Assembly (NCBI RefSeq): GCF_010894405.1
Contig: NZ_JAAIYA010000001.1
Span: 552,965-616,964 of the forward strand
Direction of reading: 5' to 3'
DNA: 64,000 nt
Source: Pyxidicoccus caerfyrddinensis
GTDB taxonomy: Bacteria > Myxococcota > Myxococcia > Myxococcales > Myxococcaceae
The notes beneath the pieces were generated by a model. That model was not told where the DNA came from and searched no databases. It saw only the letters and a list, made by a program, of their open reading frames with translations. Shown piece by piece: positions 36,084 to 46,300 of this stretch; the first letter of the stretch is position 1; every line of letters starts with the position of its first letter. The position numbers and the translations under genes were made by a program.

Positions 36084-37229
36084 ATGCTGCTGATACTCGT
36101 CCTGGCGGTCGTGGCCGCGGGTGTGGCCGTGTTCGTGATGTCTGGGAGCAAGCGCGGCACTAGCGATACGCTCTCGCTCGGCGGAAGCGCGCCCGCCATG
36201 GGGAATGCGGCGCCTCCGCCTCCCCGGCCGCTGCCTCCCGCGGATGAGCCGGACCCCGCAGTGGAGCTCGCGATAACCGCGGCCCTGCGGGACACTCGCG
36301 GCCCGGCCGTCCCCGCCGTCACCACACCGCGCCTCACCTCGCTGCACATCATCGACAACGTGCACCCGCTCTACTTCGTCGCCACGCTCGGGCGACGGAT
36401 CGTCTTCGTCTTCCATCCCTACTCACCCAACCAGCTCGTGGGAGTCGAGCAACGGCTGGCTGAGGACAGGAACGATACGGCGCCGCTCTTCGACCACCTC
36501 GCTGAGCGCGCGCTCGAAGCCGGCCTGCCCGGCCTTCCGTCCCCCCGCGCCCAGGACGCCTTCCAGCCCCACACCCTGCGCACGCCCTCCATCCACATCC
36601 GCGCGCTGTTCGAAGACGGCAGGCGCTGGGCGGGCATGTACGGCGCGGAGGAGCTGATGCAGCAGGGGCTTCCGGCCGGGCTCCTGGAGCTGCTCCTGGA
36701 CATGCGCGCGCTGGGCATGCAGCTGGTTCCGGACGGCATCAAGTCGCAGGGCGCCCGCCCGCCGCTGCGGCACTTCACCCTGTCGGACAAGGCCAGCCGC
36801 CCTGGCTCCGAGTTCAGCGTCCTCGTGGACCCGGACCAGATGGCCGGCATCTCCCTGCCTCCCGAGGAGAAGGGAGGAAAGGGCACGTCCTACCTGATTG
36901 CGCCCACGGACAGCCGGCAGCTGCTCCAGAAGCTGGCCGGACGGATTGATGGGCTCGTCGACCTCTACCGGCTCTTCTCCCTCACGCCCTTCCAGGGTGA
37001 GCGCACGCTCGGGGAGGAGGCACTGAAGGAGGCCGCCTTCATGGCGCGCATCGCCGTTGGCGACGGCAAGCAGTACTGGGCCACCATGCTCGACCCGGCG
37101 GACATCGCCCGGGGCGCGCTGCCGCCCCTCCTCTCCGTCTTCTCGCGGGACGTCCGCACCCTGGCCACCGCGACGGCGCAGGCCGGCGTGGCGGAGCCGC
37201 CGGAGGCGCCGTCATCCGCCGTGAAGTAG
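36084..37229 (+). CDS. Membrane-anchored protein of unknown function
   Basis: A 381-residue protein. The ATG at 36084 follows GGGGG; an N-terminal hydrophobic segment (LLILVLAVVAAGVAVFVMSG) is followed by a proline-rich linker. The bulk has VHPLYFVATLGRRIVFVFHPYSPNQLVG, IHIRALFEDGRRWAGMYGAEELMQQG, FSVLVDPDQMAGISLPPEEKGGKG and YLIAPTDSRQLLQKLAGRI. No known domain was recognised. The final part is rich in Ala/Pro. Confidence 0.7.
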   Translation: MLLILVLAVVAAGVAVFVMSGSKRGTSDTLSLGGSAPAMGNAAPPPPRPLPPADEPDPAVELAITAALRDTRGPAVPAVTTPRLTSLHIIDNVHPLYFVATLGRRIVFVFHPYSPNQLVGVEQRLAEDRNDTAPLFDHLAERALEAGLPGLPSPRAQDAFQPHTLRTPSIHIRALFEDGRRWAGMYGAEELMQQGLPAGLLELLLDMRALGMQLVPDGIKSQGARPPLRHFTLSDKASRPGSEFSVLVDPDQMAGISLPPEEKGGKGTSYLIAPTDSRQLLQKLAGRIDGLVDLYRLFSLTPFQGERTLGEEALKEAAFMARIAVGDGKQYWATMLDPADIARGALPPLLSVFSRDVRTLATATAQAGVAEPPEAPSSAVK

Positions 37230-37248
37230 AGCGTCCCCCACCGCCGCG

Positions 37249-37280
37249 AGGCCTGGTGCTCCGTCGGAAGGACCAGGCCT
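37249..37280. terminator. 9-bp stem hairpin after the membrane protein gene
   Basis: AGGCCTGGT (37249-37257) and ACCAGGCCT (37272-37280) form a perfect stem with a 14-base loop, 20 bp after the stop at 37229. No T run follows, so termination by this element alone is doubtful. Confidence 0.4.
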
Positions 37281-37361
37281 TGCGCGACTTGACGCCTCGT
37301 CTGGCACGCGCGCAATCATCGGGTACGTCCGGAATAGCCCGGCCCATCCCCGGAGACAGTC

Positions 37362-37970
37362 ATGTCGCTCGACCCTTCGACCACCGCCGTGCTGCTGATT
37401 GAGTACCAGAACGAGTTCGCCACCGAGGGTGGGGTGCTGCACCCGGCGGTGAAGGGCGTGATGGCGGAGACGAAGATGCTGGAGAACACCGTCGCGCTGG
37501 TGAAGGCCGCTCGGGAGAAGGGCGTGACGGTGATGCACGCGCCCATCACCTTCGCGGAGGGCTACGGCGAGCTGACCCGGCACCCCTATGGCATCCTGAA
37601 GGGCGTGGTGGACGGGAAGGCGTTCGTCAAGGGGAGCTGGGGCGCGCAAATCATCGACTCGCTCGCGCCCCAGAAGGGCGACATCGTGGTGGAGGGCAAG
37701 CGCGGCCTCGACACCTTCGCCAGCACCAACCTGGACTTCATCCTGCGCAGCAAGGGCCTCAAGACGGTGGTGATTGGCGGCTTCCTCACCAACTGCTGCG
37801 TCGAGTCCACCATGCGCAGTGCGTACGAGAACGGCTACGACGTCATCACCCTCACCGACTGCACCGCCGCCACCTCGTCCGAGGAGCACAAGAACGCGCT
37901 CAAGTACGACTTCCCGATGTTCTCGCGTCCCATGCCGGCCTCGGAAGTGATTGGCATGCTCAAGGTATAG
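37362..37970 (+). CDS. Isochorismatase-family cysteine hydrolase
   Basis: A 202-residue cysteine hydrolase with a Rossmann-like alpha/beta fold. Lys113 is in VVEGKRGLDTF and Cys146 in TNCCVESTMRSA, both in the family positions. The third residue of the triad is normally an Asp in the first strand (DxQxxF); here it is Glu14 in LLIEYQNEFATEG. Families with Glu at this place are known, and the reaction (amide, urea or isochorismate hydrolysis) cannot be inferred. A CGGAG site lies 8 bp before the ATG. Monocistronic. Confidence 0.88.
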   Translation: MSLDPSTTAVLLIEYQNEFATEGGVLHPAVKGVMAETKMLENTVALVKAAREKGVTVMHAPITFAEGYGELTRHPYGILKGVVDGKAFVKGSWGAQIIDSLAPQKGDIVVEGKRGLDTFASTNLDFILRSKGLKTVVIGGFLTNCCVESTMRSAYENGYDVITLTDCTAATSSEEHKNALKYDFPMFSRPMPASEVIGMLKV

Positions 37971-38064
37971 CGCGACATCCGCTCCGCCGCGATGCGCGTG
38001 CATCGTGGCGAAGCGGCGCCGTTCCCCCGGCTGCTGGCGCGCTTTGGTTCGTGGCGCTACCGGT

Positions 38065-39666
38065 TCAATCGGCCACGACTTCGATCAGCGGATTGTGTTC
38101 CGCCCATGCTTCAGGCGCGGTCATGACCCGCTCGCACCACTCCCGGAGGGTCTCCGGATGCGGGTCCCCGCCCACAGGCACGGACCGCAGGCGCCGGTGC
38201 CACACGGCCACGGAAGGCACGGCCTCGCGGCGGCGGTCGCGCCAGTGCTGGATTCGCCAGCCTGCGCCCTCCAGCAACTCGCGCAGTCGCGCCGAGCTGA
38301 TCATGTGCATCGTGCCGCCGAACGCCGAGCCCGGCGGTGAGCCGTCCTGACAGTTCACGCGCATCACGAGGCGGTCCGCGAACACCCGCAGGACGCGCAG
38401 CAGCCGGTCCTTGTCCCGGATGTGGCTCAGTGATTCGAGCAGGATGGCGCAGTCGAAATGGCCGGGGGGCAGGGTCCGCTCGGCATCGCCCCAGCGGACC
38501 GGCAGGCCCAGCCCGGCCACGTACCGGAACTGGGTCCGGCTGATGGTGAGACCGAGGCTCCGGCACCCAAGCCCGTGAATCCACATCGCCAGCGGCCCGC
38601 CCCAACCACACCCGACGTCATAGATGCGCCCACCCGCCGGAATGAACGGGTACAGCTCGACCACCGCGCGGCGCAGCGCTTCGTCCATCGCCGCGTCGCT
38701 CACCTCGAGCCCGGGCGTGTCGAACAACCCGGCGTGGTAGTGCATCTCCGACCCGAGCACGGTCCGCCAGGTCTTCAGGTCGCCGCCATAGAATGCATCG
38801 AGGTCGATGGGCTCCGCGCCGGCGCGAGGAAGCGGAGGCAGCCGTCGAAACACCGACTCCTCGACGTCGCGGTGGAACGCGAGGGCACCGTGCCGGACGC
38901 GGGCCTGGAGCTCGGCCTCGGTGCCCGGCCACGGGCCCTCCAGCGACGCGGCGGCGTACAGCGTCACCTGCGGAGCCCCCTCCCCCACCCGCACCGCGAC
39001 GTGGCGGATGGGCAGCTCACGCCATCGCGAGTCCTCCGACGCCGGCACTCCGAGCACCCTGGCCAGGTCGAGCAGTCCCTCCAGCGTTCCCGCGTTGGGG
39101 CACCAGGGGAACGCGAGGTCGACCTGCTCCACCCGGCCGTCACTCCCCTCGCGCAGCCAGAAGCCCGAGCCCTGCTGGAGCCGCTCGTCCTGCAGCAGCC
39201 GCTCGAAGGCCGGGCGAAGCGCGTCCTGGACCAGCTGGGACGGGCGCAGTCCCGAGGGTGTCTCCGGCAGGTAGTGGAAGAAGTAGCGCGAGCGCCGGGC
39301 CTCACCGCCCGGCTGCCAACGCCAGGCGCGGTAGTCGTCGGCCAGGGTCGCCGGGTCGCGGCCGTGCAGATACAGCCGGAGCTCGGGCACGCCGCCGGTG
39401 AAGGCCACGGCGAGTCCCTGGCGGACAGGACGCACCGCCTCGCGCTGAGCGGCGCGGGCTGGCTCGGGCGCGTCCAGACGTTCCAGCACGCGCGCCATGG
39501 GCGCGAACGCCTGTGAGTCGCTTCCCGCCAGCCAGCAGCAGAAACGGCCCTCCGCATCGACCCGGCCCTGCGTCAGGCGGAGCGAGAACTCGAGGTCCAC
39601 TCCATCGCGTCCGCCCAGCTCCTCTCCGAGCTGCCCGAGCAGCCACTGCGCCGTCCATGCCTGCAT
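38065..39666 (-). CDS. SAM-dependent methyltransferase with a large N-terminal domain
   Basis: A 533-residue protein. The C-terminal domain (about 345-500) is a class I methyltransferase with motif I RIYDVGCGWGGPLAM at residues 347-361, then CRSLGLTISRTQFRYV and CAILLESLSHIRDKDRLL, closest to the CFA synthase/coclaurine N-methyltransferase style. The first 300 residues are of no recognised family, and show an internal duplication: VPELRLYLHGRDP (about 93-105) and APQVTLYAAASLEG (about 231-244) end two similar halves. The pattern of alternating strands and helices resembles the ABBA prenyltransferase fold, but that is inference. The true start is ATG 39666. Divergent, 35 bp away, from a 2OG-Fe(II) oxygenase. 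Confidence 0.8.
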   Translation of the reverse strand: MQAWTAQWLLGQLGEELGGRDGVDLEFSLRLTQGRVDAEGRFCCWLAGSDSQAFAPMARVLERLDAPEPARAAQREAVRPVRQGLAVAFTGGVPELRLYLHGRDPATLADDYRAWRWQPGGEARRSRYFFHYLPETPSGLRPSQLVQDALRPAFERLLQDERLQQGSGFWLREGSDGRVEQVDLAFPWCPNAGTLEGLLDLARVLGVPASEDSRWRELPIRHVAVRVGEGAPQVTLYAAASLEGPWPGTEAELQARVRHGALAFHRDVEESVFRRLPPLPRAGAEPIDLDAFYGGDLKTWRTVLGSEMHYHAGLFDTPGLEVSDAAMDEALRRAVVELYPFIPAGGRIYDVGCGWGGPLAMWIHGLGCRSLGLTISRTQFRYVAGLGLPVRWGDAERTLPPGHFDCAILLESLSHIRDKDRLLRVLRVFADRLVMRVNCQDGSPPGSAFGGTMHMISSARLRELLEGAGWRIQHWRDRRREAVPSVAVWHRRLRSVPVGGDPHPETLREWCERVMTAPEAWAEHNPLIEVVAD

Positions 39667-39701
39667 GCTGTTAGTGTCTCCGAATCTCCGACCCGCGCAC
39701 C

Positions 39702-40343
39702 ATGCTCCCAATGGCTGTCGATGATGGCGCAATCGCCGAGCCGGCCGCGCTCGCGCGGGCGCTGCGGCCTCGGCTGGGTGCGCACCCCGTGCCGCAAAGC
39801 GACCCGAGGACCCGCGGCCTGCTGCTGGAGTTGAGCGGAAGTCCGGACGGCCATGCGTGGCTCCGGGCCGAGCTGCCTGAGCTGGCCGGACTGTTCACAC
39901 GCTTCGCTGGCGACGCGGACTCCCTCTACGTTCTCGCCGTCAATCAGACTCCGCCCACCGCGACGGACCGCTTCCTGCTCCGTCCCCACGTCGACCGTCG
40001 CTGGCTGGGAGACGGCTTCGGCTCCGCACCGCCGCGGTGGACCACCATGGTGTACCTGGACTTCCCCACCGACGCCCGTGGCGGCGAGCTGGCCGTGTTC
40101 CCTCGCGGCGCCTTCGACGCCTCCGGCCCCGTGTCGCGCGATGGCGCGCGACAGACCGTCGAGCACCATCACGGTGTCCTCGTGACGCCGCTCCCGGGCC
40201 GTGCCTGCCGCCTCTCCGGCGAATTGCCCCACGCGGTGCTCGGCTACTCCGCCGCGCCGCAAGCCACGTGGCGCCTCGCCATCGTGCTCGCCGAGTTCGC
40301 GCGCGACCCCACCGAGCCGCCACCGCGCGGCCTGCTCACCTGA
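39702..40343 (+). CDS. 2OG-Fe(II) oxygenase
   Basis: A 213-residue dioxygenase with the facial triad His96-x-Asp98 (RPHVDRRW) and His177 (SGELPHAVLGYS); Arg191 (TWRLAIVLAEF) is in the place that binds the 2-oxoglutarate C5 carboxylate. The family hydroxylates or oxidises peptides, nucleic acids and natural products. Its start is 35 bp from that of the methyltransferase on the other strand, so both promoters share this gap and they probably modify the same substrate. ATG 39711 is an alternative start. No product genes are adjacent. Confidence 0.83.
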   Translation: MLPMAVDDGAIAEPAALARALRPRLGAHPVPQSDPRTRGLLLELSGSPDGHAWLRAELPELAGLFTRFAGDADSLYVLAVNQTPPTATDRFLLRPHVDRRWLGDGFGSAPPRWTTMVYLDFPTDARGGELAVFPRGAFDASGPVSRDGARQTVEHHHGVLVTPLPGRACRLSGELPHAVLGYSAAPQATWRLAIVLAEFARDPTEPPPRGLLT

Positions 40344-40384
40344 GAAGCAGGTCCGCGAGATGAGCCGCGTACGGGCGCGAGGTG

Positions 40385-43300
40385 TCACCACTTCGTCGGA
40401 TCGAGCTTGCTCGCGGCCTTGGAGAACTCACCGCCGAGGTTCTTGAAGAGCTTGTTGATCTCATCCGTGGCGTAGCCGGCGCCCTTGAGCGCGCCCGAGA
40501 GTGCGTCGGCGCCCAGGTTGTAGCCACTCTTGAGATAGTTGCCGACCTCGTTCACCCCGTACCCGGCGGCCTTGAGCGCCTTGCTGGTGGCATCGGCCGA
40601 GGTGTTCCAGCCCACCTTCAGGGCATTGCCGACCTGATCCGCGGCATAACCAACGCCCTGGAGCAGCTTCGCGGCCTCCTCCGCGCTGGTGCCGTAGGCC
40701 GACTTGAGCGCATTGCCCACCTGGTCCGCCGCATAGCCGGCGTTCTTGAGCAGTCTGGCCGCCTCGTTCGCGCTGGTGCCGTACGCGGACTTGAGGGCGC
40801 CGCCCACCTGGTCCACGGCGTAGCCCGCCCCCTTGAGCAGCTTCGCGGCCTCTTCCGCACTGGTGCCGTACGCCGACTTGAGAGCATTACCGACCTGGTC
40901 CGCCGCGTACCCGGCGCCATTGAGCAGCTTCGCCGCCGCCTCCGCGCTGGTTCCGTACGCGGACTTGAGTGCGTTTCCCACCTGGTCTGCCGCGTAGCCC
41001 GCGCCCCTGAGCAGCTTCGCCGCCGCCTCCGCGCTGGTGCCGTATGCGGACTTGAGCGCATTGCCCACCTGGTCCACCGCGTAGCCCGCCCCCTTGAGCC
41101 ACCGGGTGACCTCCTCCACGCTGGTGCCGTACGCCGACTTCAGCGCATTGCCCACCTGGTCCGCCGCATAGCCGGCACCCTTGAGCAACTTCGCCGCCTC
41201 CTCCGCACTGGTGCTGTAGGCCGACTTGAGGGCGTTGCCGACCTGGTCCACCGCATAGTCGGCGCCCTTCAGCACGGCGGCGGCTTCCTGCGCCGTCGCC
41301 TTGTAGCCCTTGCTCAAGGCCGTGCCGACCTGGTCGGCGGCGTAGTTCGCTCCCTTCATCAGCTTCGCCGCCTCCTCCTTGGAGGCCTTGTACGCGGAGC
41401 TCAGCGCCTTGCCGATGGCCTCACCGGAGTCCTTCGCGAACGAGATGGCGCCGCTGCCCACGTTGCGCAGCCACGTCACCGCATCCGAGAACAGGTGCTC
41501 CAGGTACTTCTCCGGCGCGTCGACGATGCGCTGCTTGACCCAGTTGACGAGCTGCTCGAAGTCGGCCGGCGGGACGTCGAAGCTGAAGCGCACGTCGAAG
41601 CCCTTGCCGTTGACCTTGAACCTCGCCGTAAGGTCTCCCGAGAACCCCTTCTTCGAGATGAGGACGGACACGTCCAGCAGGAGGTCGACGGAGATACCGA
41701 CGTTGTCCGCGACCTTCGCACCGCCGATTCGGACGAGGCCGAAGTCGACCTTCGCCGAGGCCTTGAACCCGACGGAGCCCTTGAAGCTCGGCTCGCCCTT
41801 GTCCCACGAGACGTCGAGCAGCATGTACGAGCCGAGCCACCGGCCCTCCAGCCGGAGCTGGTCGTTGGACAGGTACACGCGCGACTGCGAGAGGGTGAGG
41901 CCGAAGAGCTGGTTGCGCGTCTCGCCCTGCACGTAGAAGCGCTGCCGGCTCACCATCCCTTCGACGTTGCCCGTCACCTTGAGGGGCCAGTCCTTCGGGA
42001 AGAGGTCGAGCTGGCCGCTGAACCAGAACTGGTCATCGACGAGCTTCAAGTCCCCACGCATGGCCGTGTGGCCCGACACCGTCATCTGCGTGTGGCCCCG
42101 GAGCTGGATGGCCGCCCGGCCCTGTGTCGCGGGACTGGCCGCGAGCGCCCACGTGCCGCCACCCACCACGCCATGGAGCGCGTTCGGCCCGAGGTCCACG
42201 AGCTGCGTCCCCGCCGTGTGGTCCATGTTGTAGTACGCGACGAGCCCGGGCTCCTTCCCTGTCAGGAACAGGTTCATGTCGTCGGAGATCTGCGCTGCCG
42301 TCCGCGCCACGGACCAGTACCGCAGGTCATCGATGCCACCGCGGAACCAGGCCTGCGCGTTGGCATCGCCGCTGCTCCCCACGTTGACCGAGGCAGCCTC
42401 GGAGACGAGCTTCCCCGGCATCTTCTCCTGGGCGACCTGAACGCCGTTGACGAAGACGGTGCACGTCGTGCCGTCGTTGGTCACGGCGAGGTGGTTCCAC
42501 TCGCCGAACCGGAGCGCGTTCACCGCCGTGTTGAGGACGCAGGCCCGCTCCTCCGTCGGAGAGACGCGCGCCGTGTAGCGGTGCGAGACGATGCCGTTGT
42601 TGCTCACGTAGAGCTTGGGCGCCTTCCCGCTGCCGCCCCAGATGCACTGCCACGAGCCCGCCGGGTCCTTGTCGGGGCGGACCCATGCTTCGAGGGTGTA
42701 CTGGTCCGTCCTGAACTTGTCCGTCTGGGCGATGAGCGCGGAGTCGCTCGTGCCGTTGAGGATGAGGCCGTCATGGCGCAGCTTCGCGGGCTCCGCGGTG
42801 AGCTGCATCTCGATGCGACCCGGGTTGCGCTTGCACGCATCCACGAGCGTGTTGCCCGTCGCCTCGGAGAAGCGCCACAGGCTGACGAGCCCCGCCTCCG
42901 CGCCGCTGAGCCGCCGGCGCATGTTCGCCGTGAGCTCCTCGGGGGAACGGACGCTCGACCAGAGCCGGACCTCGGACATCTCGCCCGCGAAGTACGCATT
43001 GTTCTCGCCGTCCGCGGTGCGACCGAACGAGACGCGCTCCTTGTCGATGATGAGGTTGCCCCGGACGGGGCCCTCAGCCACCTTGACGCCATTCAGGAAC
43101 GTCCGGGCCACCGTGCCGTCGTTGGTGATGGCGACGTGGTTCCACTGGTTCCACGCGACCAGGCCGGGCGCCGAATCGGGCGCGCCGTCGCTCACGCTGT
43201 TGGGCGTGTGGAAGCGGTGGTGGATGAAGCCCGCCCGGTTCAGATAGACGGCGTAGTTGCGGCCCCTCTTGCCGAACAGGCCCGCCCAGTCCTGCGGGTT

Positions 43301-46300
43301 CGGCTTCGGCTTGCACCACACCTCGACCGTGTACGTGCCGAGCCGGAGGCTCTCCGAGTCAGGCACCTCGACATAGTCGTCCTTCCCGTCGAACACGAGG
43401 CCCCGCAGCGACAGGAGCTCGGACGGGACGAAGCGGCCGTTGGCGATGGTGCCGTGATTCCTCCCGCACAGGTCCACGGCCCGCGAGCCCGTGTCCGTGT
43501 CGAAGCGGTACAGGGACACGAGGTCCTGGGTGCCCGCGTCGATGCGCTCGGACAAGGTGCCGGCAAGCTCGGTGCCGCTCCGGGCGCGCTTCCAGATGCG
43601 AATCTCGGCGAGCTCTCCCTTCCAGGGGAGGCCCCAGTTGGACACCTTGCTGACCCAGAGCGTGTCCTTGAACAGGACGAGCGCCCCGTTCACCGGCCCG
43701 CTCGCGAGCTCCTTGCCGTCGACGTACGTCTTCGCGGTGACGCCGTCGTTCGTAATCGCCACGTGCTGCCACTGGCCGAAGGTGACGGTGCCATTGGCGG
43801 TGTTCGGCGCGCCCGCGTTCCCTCCCCCGGCGTCGGTGAAGCGGTGGTGGTAGAAGCCGCTGTTCGCGTTGACGGCGAGGAAGTTGTTCCGCCAGAGCCC
43901 ACTCTTGCGCGTGTCGACGCCGATGACGTCGGCCCACTCCGAGGACTGGTCCCTCGCGGTCTTCATCCACAGCTCGACGGTGTACTCGGGCAGGACGAGG
44001 CTGTCGGACGCGGGAATCTCGATGCGCGTGTCCTTCCCGTTGAAGGACAGGGCCAGCGGCGCCGGAGCGGGCTGCGGGGCGGGCGTGGCCGCCTGGAGCA
44101 CCGGCGCGGCCGGGACGTCCGTGGCCAGCGGCGCATTCACCATGATGGCGCCGGAGAGCTCGAGCTCGGTGACGCCGATGCGGCCGTCGAGCTTGAAACC
44201 GGTGTTGAAGCCCATGGCGCCGGACGCGGCGAGCCCGAGGGCCGCCTCCATGCGCATGAACTTGAGGTCCGCCTCGCCGCGCACGAAGGCGACGAGCCCT
44301 TCCTCGTTCCCCGTCTGCCCCTGGCCGGAGGTGCTCGCCACCGAGGGCAGCACGGTCATGAAGTCGTCGCGGTCGCTCTCGGTGAGCTTCAGCCGCTGGA
44401 AGCCGCCCTTGCGGAACTCGGCCGGCGTGGTGAGCAGCCAGTCCGCGTCGAACTTCATGAAGGCGAAGCGGTACTCCGCGCTGCCCACGCGGTTTTCAAT
44501 CGGAATCGAGCCGATGCAGTCGTTGATGGAGAACGTCTTCCCGAAGTTCATCAGCGACGCGATGTACTTCCACGCGCCGACGGTGACCGTCTTGCCCTTC
44601 GTCCCGAGCAGGCCGTTGCCGAGGTACTCGGGCGCCTGGAGGAACTCGTCGTGGAACTTGAACGCGAGGTCCACGCCTCCCGGCGGCGTGTTCGGATCCA
44701 ACAGCGCCTTGCGGTCGTTGAAGAACTGGTTGAAGGCCTGGAACACGGCCATGGCCGCGGCCCCGTCGAGCTTCGGCTTCGGGAAGCCGACGTGCGCCTG
44801 AAGGCCCAGGCCTTCGATGCCCAGGTACTGGAACCCGAGCTCGTCATAGAAGACCGGCAGCGGAATGGGCAGGCCCTGCGAGACGGGGATGATGCAGAAC
44901 ACGTCGTCCAGGATGATGCGCCGCTGGAGCTGGTCCGACGTGGGCAGCGGGAAGCTGTCGCTGCGGGGCAGCATCAGCGACACCGCGAGCGACGGCAGGT
45001 CGAACTGGTCGATGAGCGCGTCGACCTCGCCGTAGAACAGCGAGCCCGACATGAGCGTGCCCACGGAGAACTTCCGCACCTCGATGCCGACGAGCCCGGG
45101 CATGGGCACGTAGCTCTGCACCACGGACGGGAAGAGGACGCGCACCGGCGTCTTCGGCGCCAAGAGCCCGAGGCTGATGCGGCCCGTGGGCGAGAAGCCG
45201 AACTTGAACTCGAGCTCCTCCGGGACTTCGAGCTGGAGGTACTGCTTGAACCCGTCCGGGAAGCGGTTGAGCACCTTGCCAGACGTCTTCAGCGCCGACA
45301 CGATTTCGTTGGGGACGCCGCCGGCCTTCTTCAGGAACGTGACGAGCGCGTCGATCTTCAGGTCGTTGTTGTCGTCGACCAGGTCCAGCGCCTCGATGGG
45401 GATGGCGTCCGGGAAGATGTCCGCCATGCCCTTGCCGCCGCAGGCCTCCAGGAACAGCTTGAGCGGCGCGAGGGGCAGCGCGAGCGGGCGCGTCACCTTC
45501 ACCCCGCCGCCCGCCTCGAAGTACTGCGTAATGCCGTCGTAGACGAACGTCGGCATCTTGAAGCGGATGGCGCCGTACTTCCCGAAGTCGACGTCGTACC
45601 AGGCCTCGTTGTTGACGACGACGGCGTTGGCCCCGGTGAACGGCGAGCTGAGCACCTGCATGGCGACGCCCGTCCCCGAGATGGTGAACCGGGTGCGGGC
45701 CAGGGTGAGCGGATTGCCCGGCTGGTAGACGCGGAACAGCTGCGCGCCGAGGTATGTGTTGAGCTCCGCCGGAAGCCCGAGCCCGGCCTCCAGCACCAGC
45801 CCGAGCTGCGGCTTGATGGAGATGCCCAGCTCGGTGAGCTGGATGACCACCTTGCCGAGGTCCTTGCCGTTGGCCCTGGGCAACGCGAAGTCGATGGGGC
45901 CGGAGACGTTCACCGCCGAGAGGCTGGCCGCCGACCTGCCGGCAACGAGCTTCGCGGTGACCTTGGTGGGGAGCATCTGGGCGAGGCCGCCGGAGATGCC
46001 GGTGAAGCCCAGGAGGGTCGTCCCCGTGAAGCTCCAGCCTGCGCTCGCGGACTCCTTGACGACGCCCACCTCGAACAGCTCGCCGCGGAAGCCGAGCCCC
46101 TCTCCCGTCGGGAAGTCGAGCTGGAACGACGTCGAGCCCGGGTTCGGCTTGAAGACGAGCGCCGCCCTGCCCTCGGCGGTGGCGCTGATGCCCAGATAGC
46201 CGCCGAGCTTGAAGAGGGAGTCGATCTCCAGCGTCGAGGCCAGGCGGAGGTCGAAGTACGTCTTCTTCTTGCCGCCCTCGAGGCTCCGGCGGTCGAGCAG

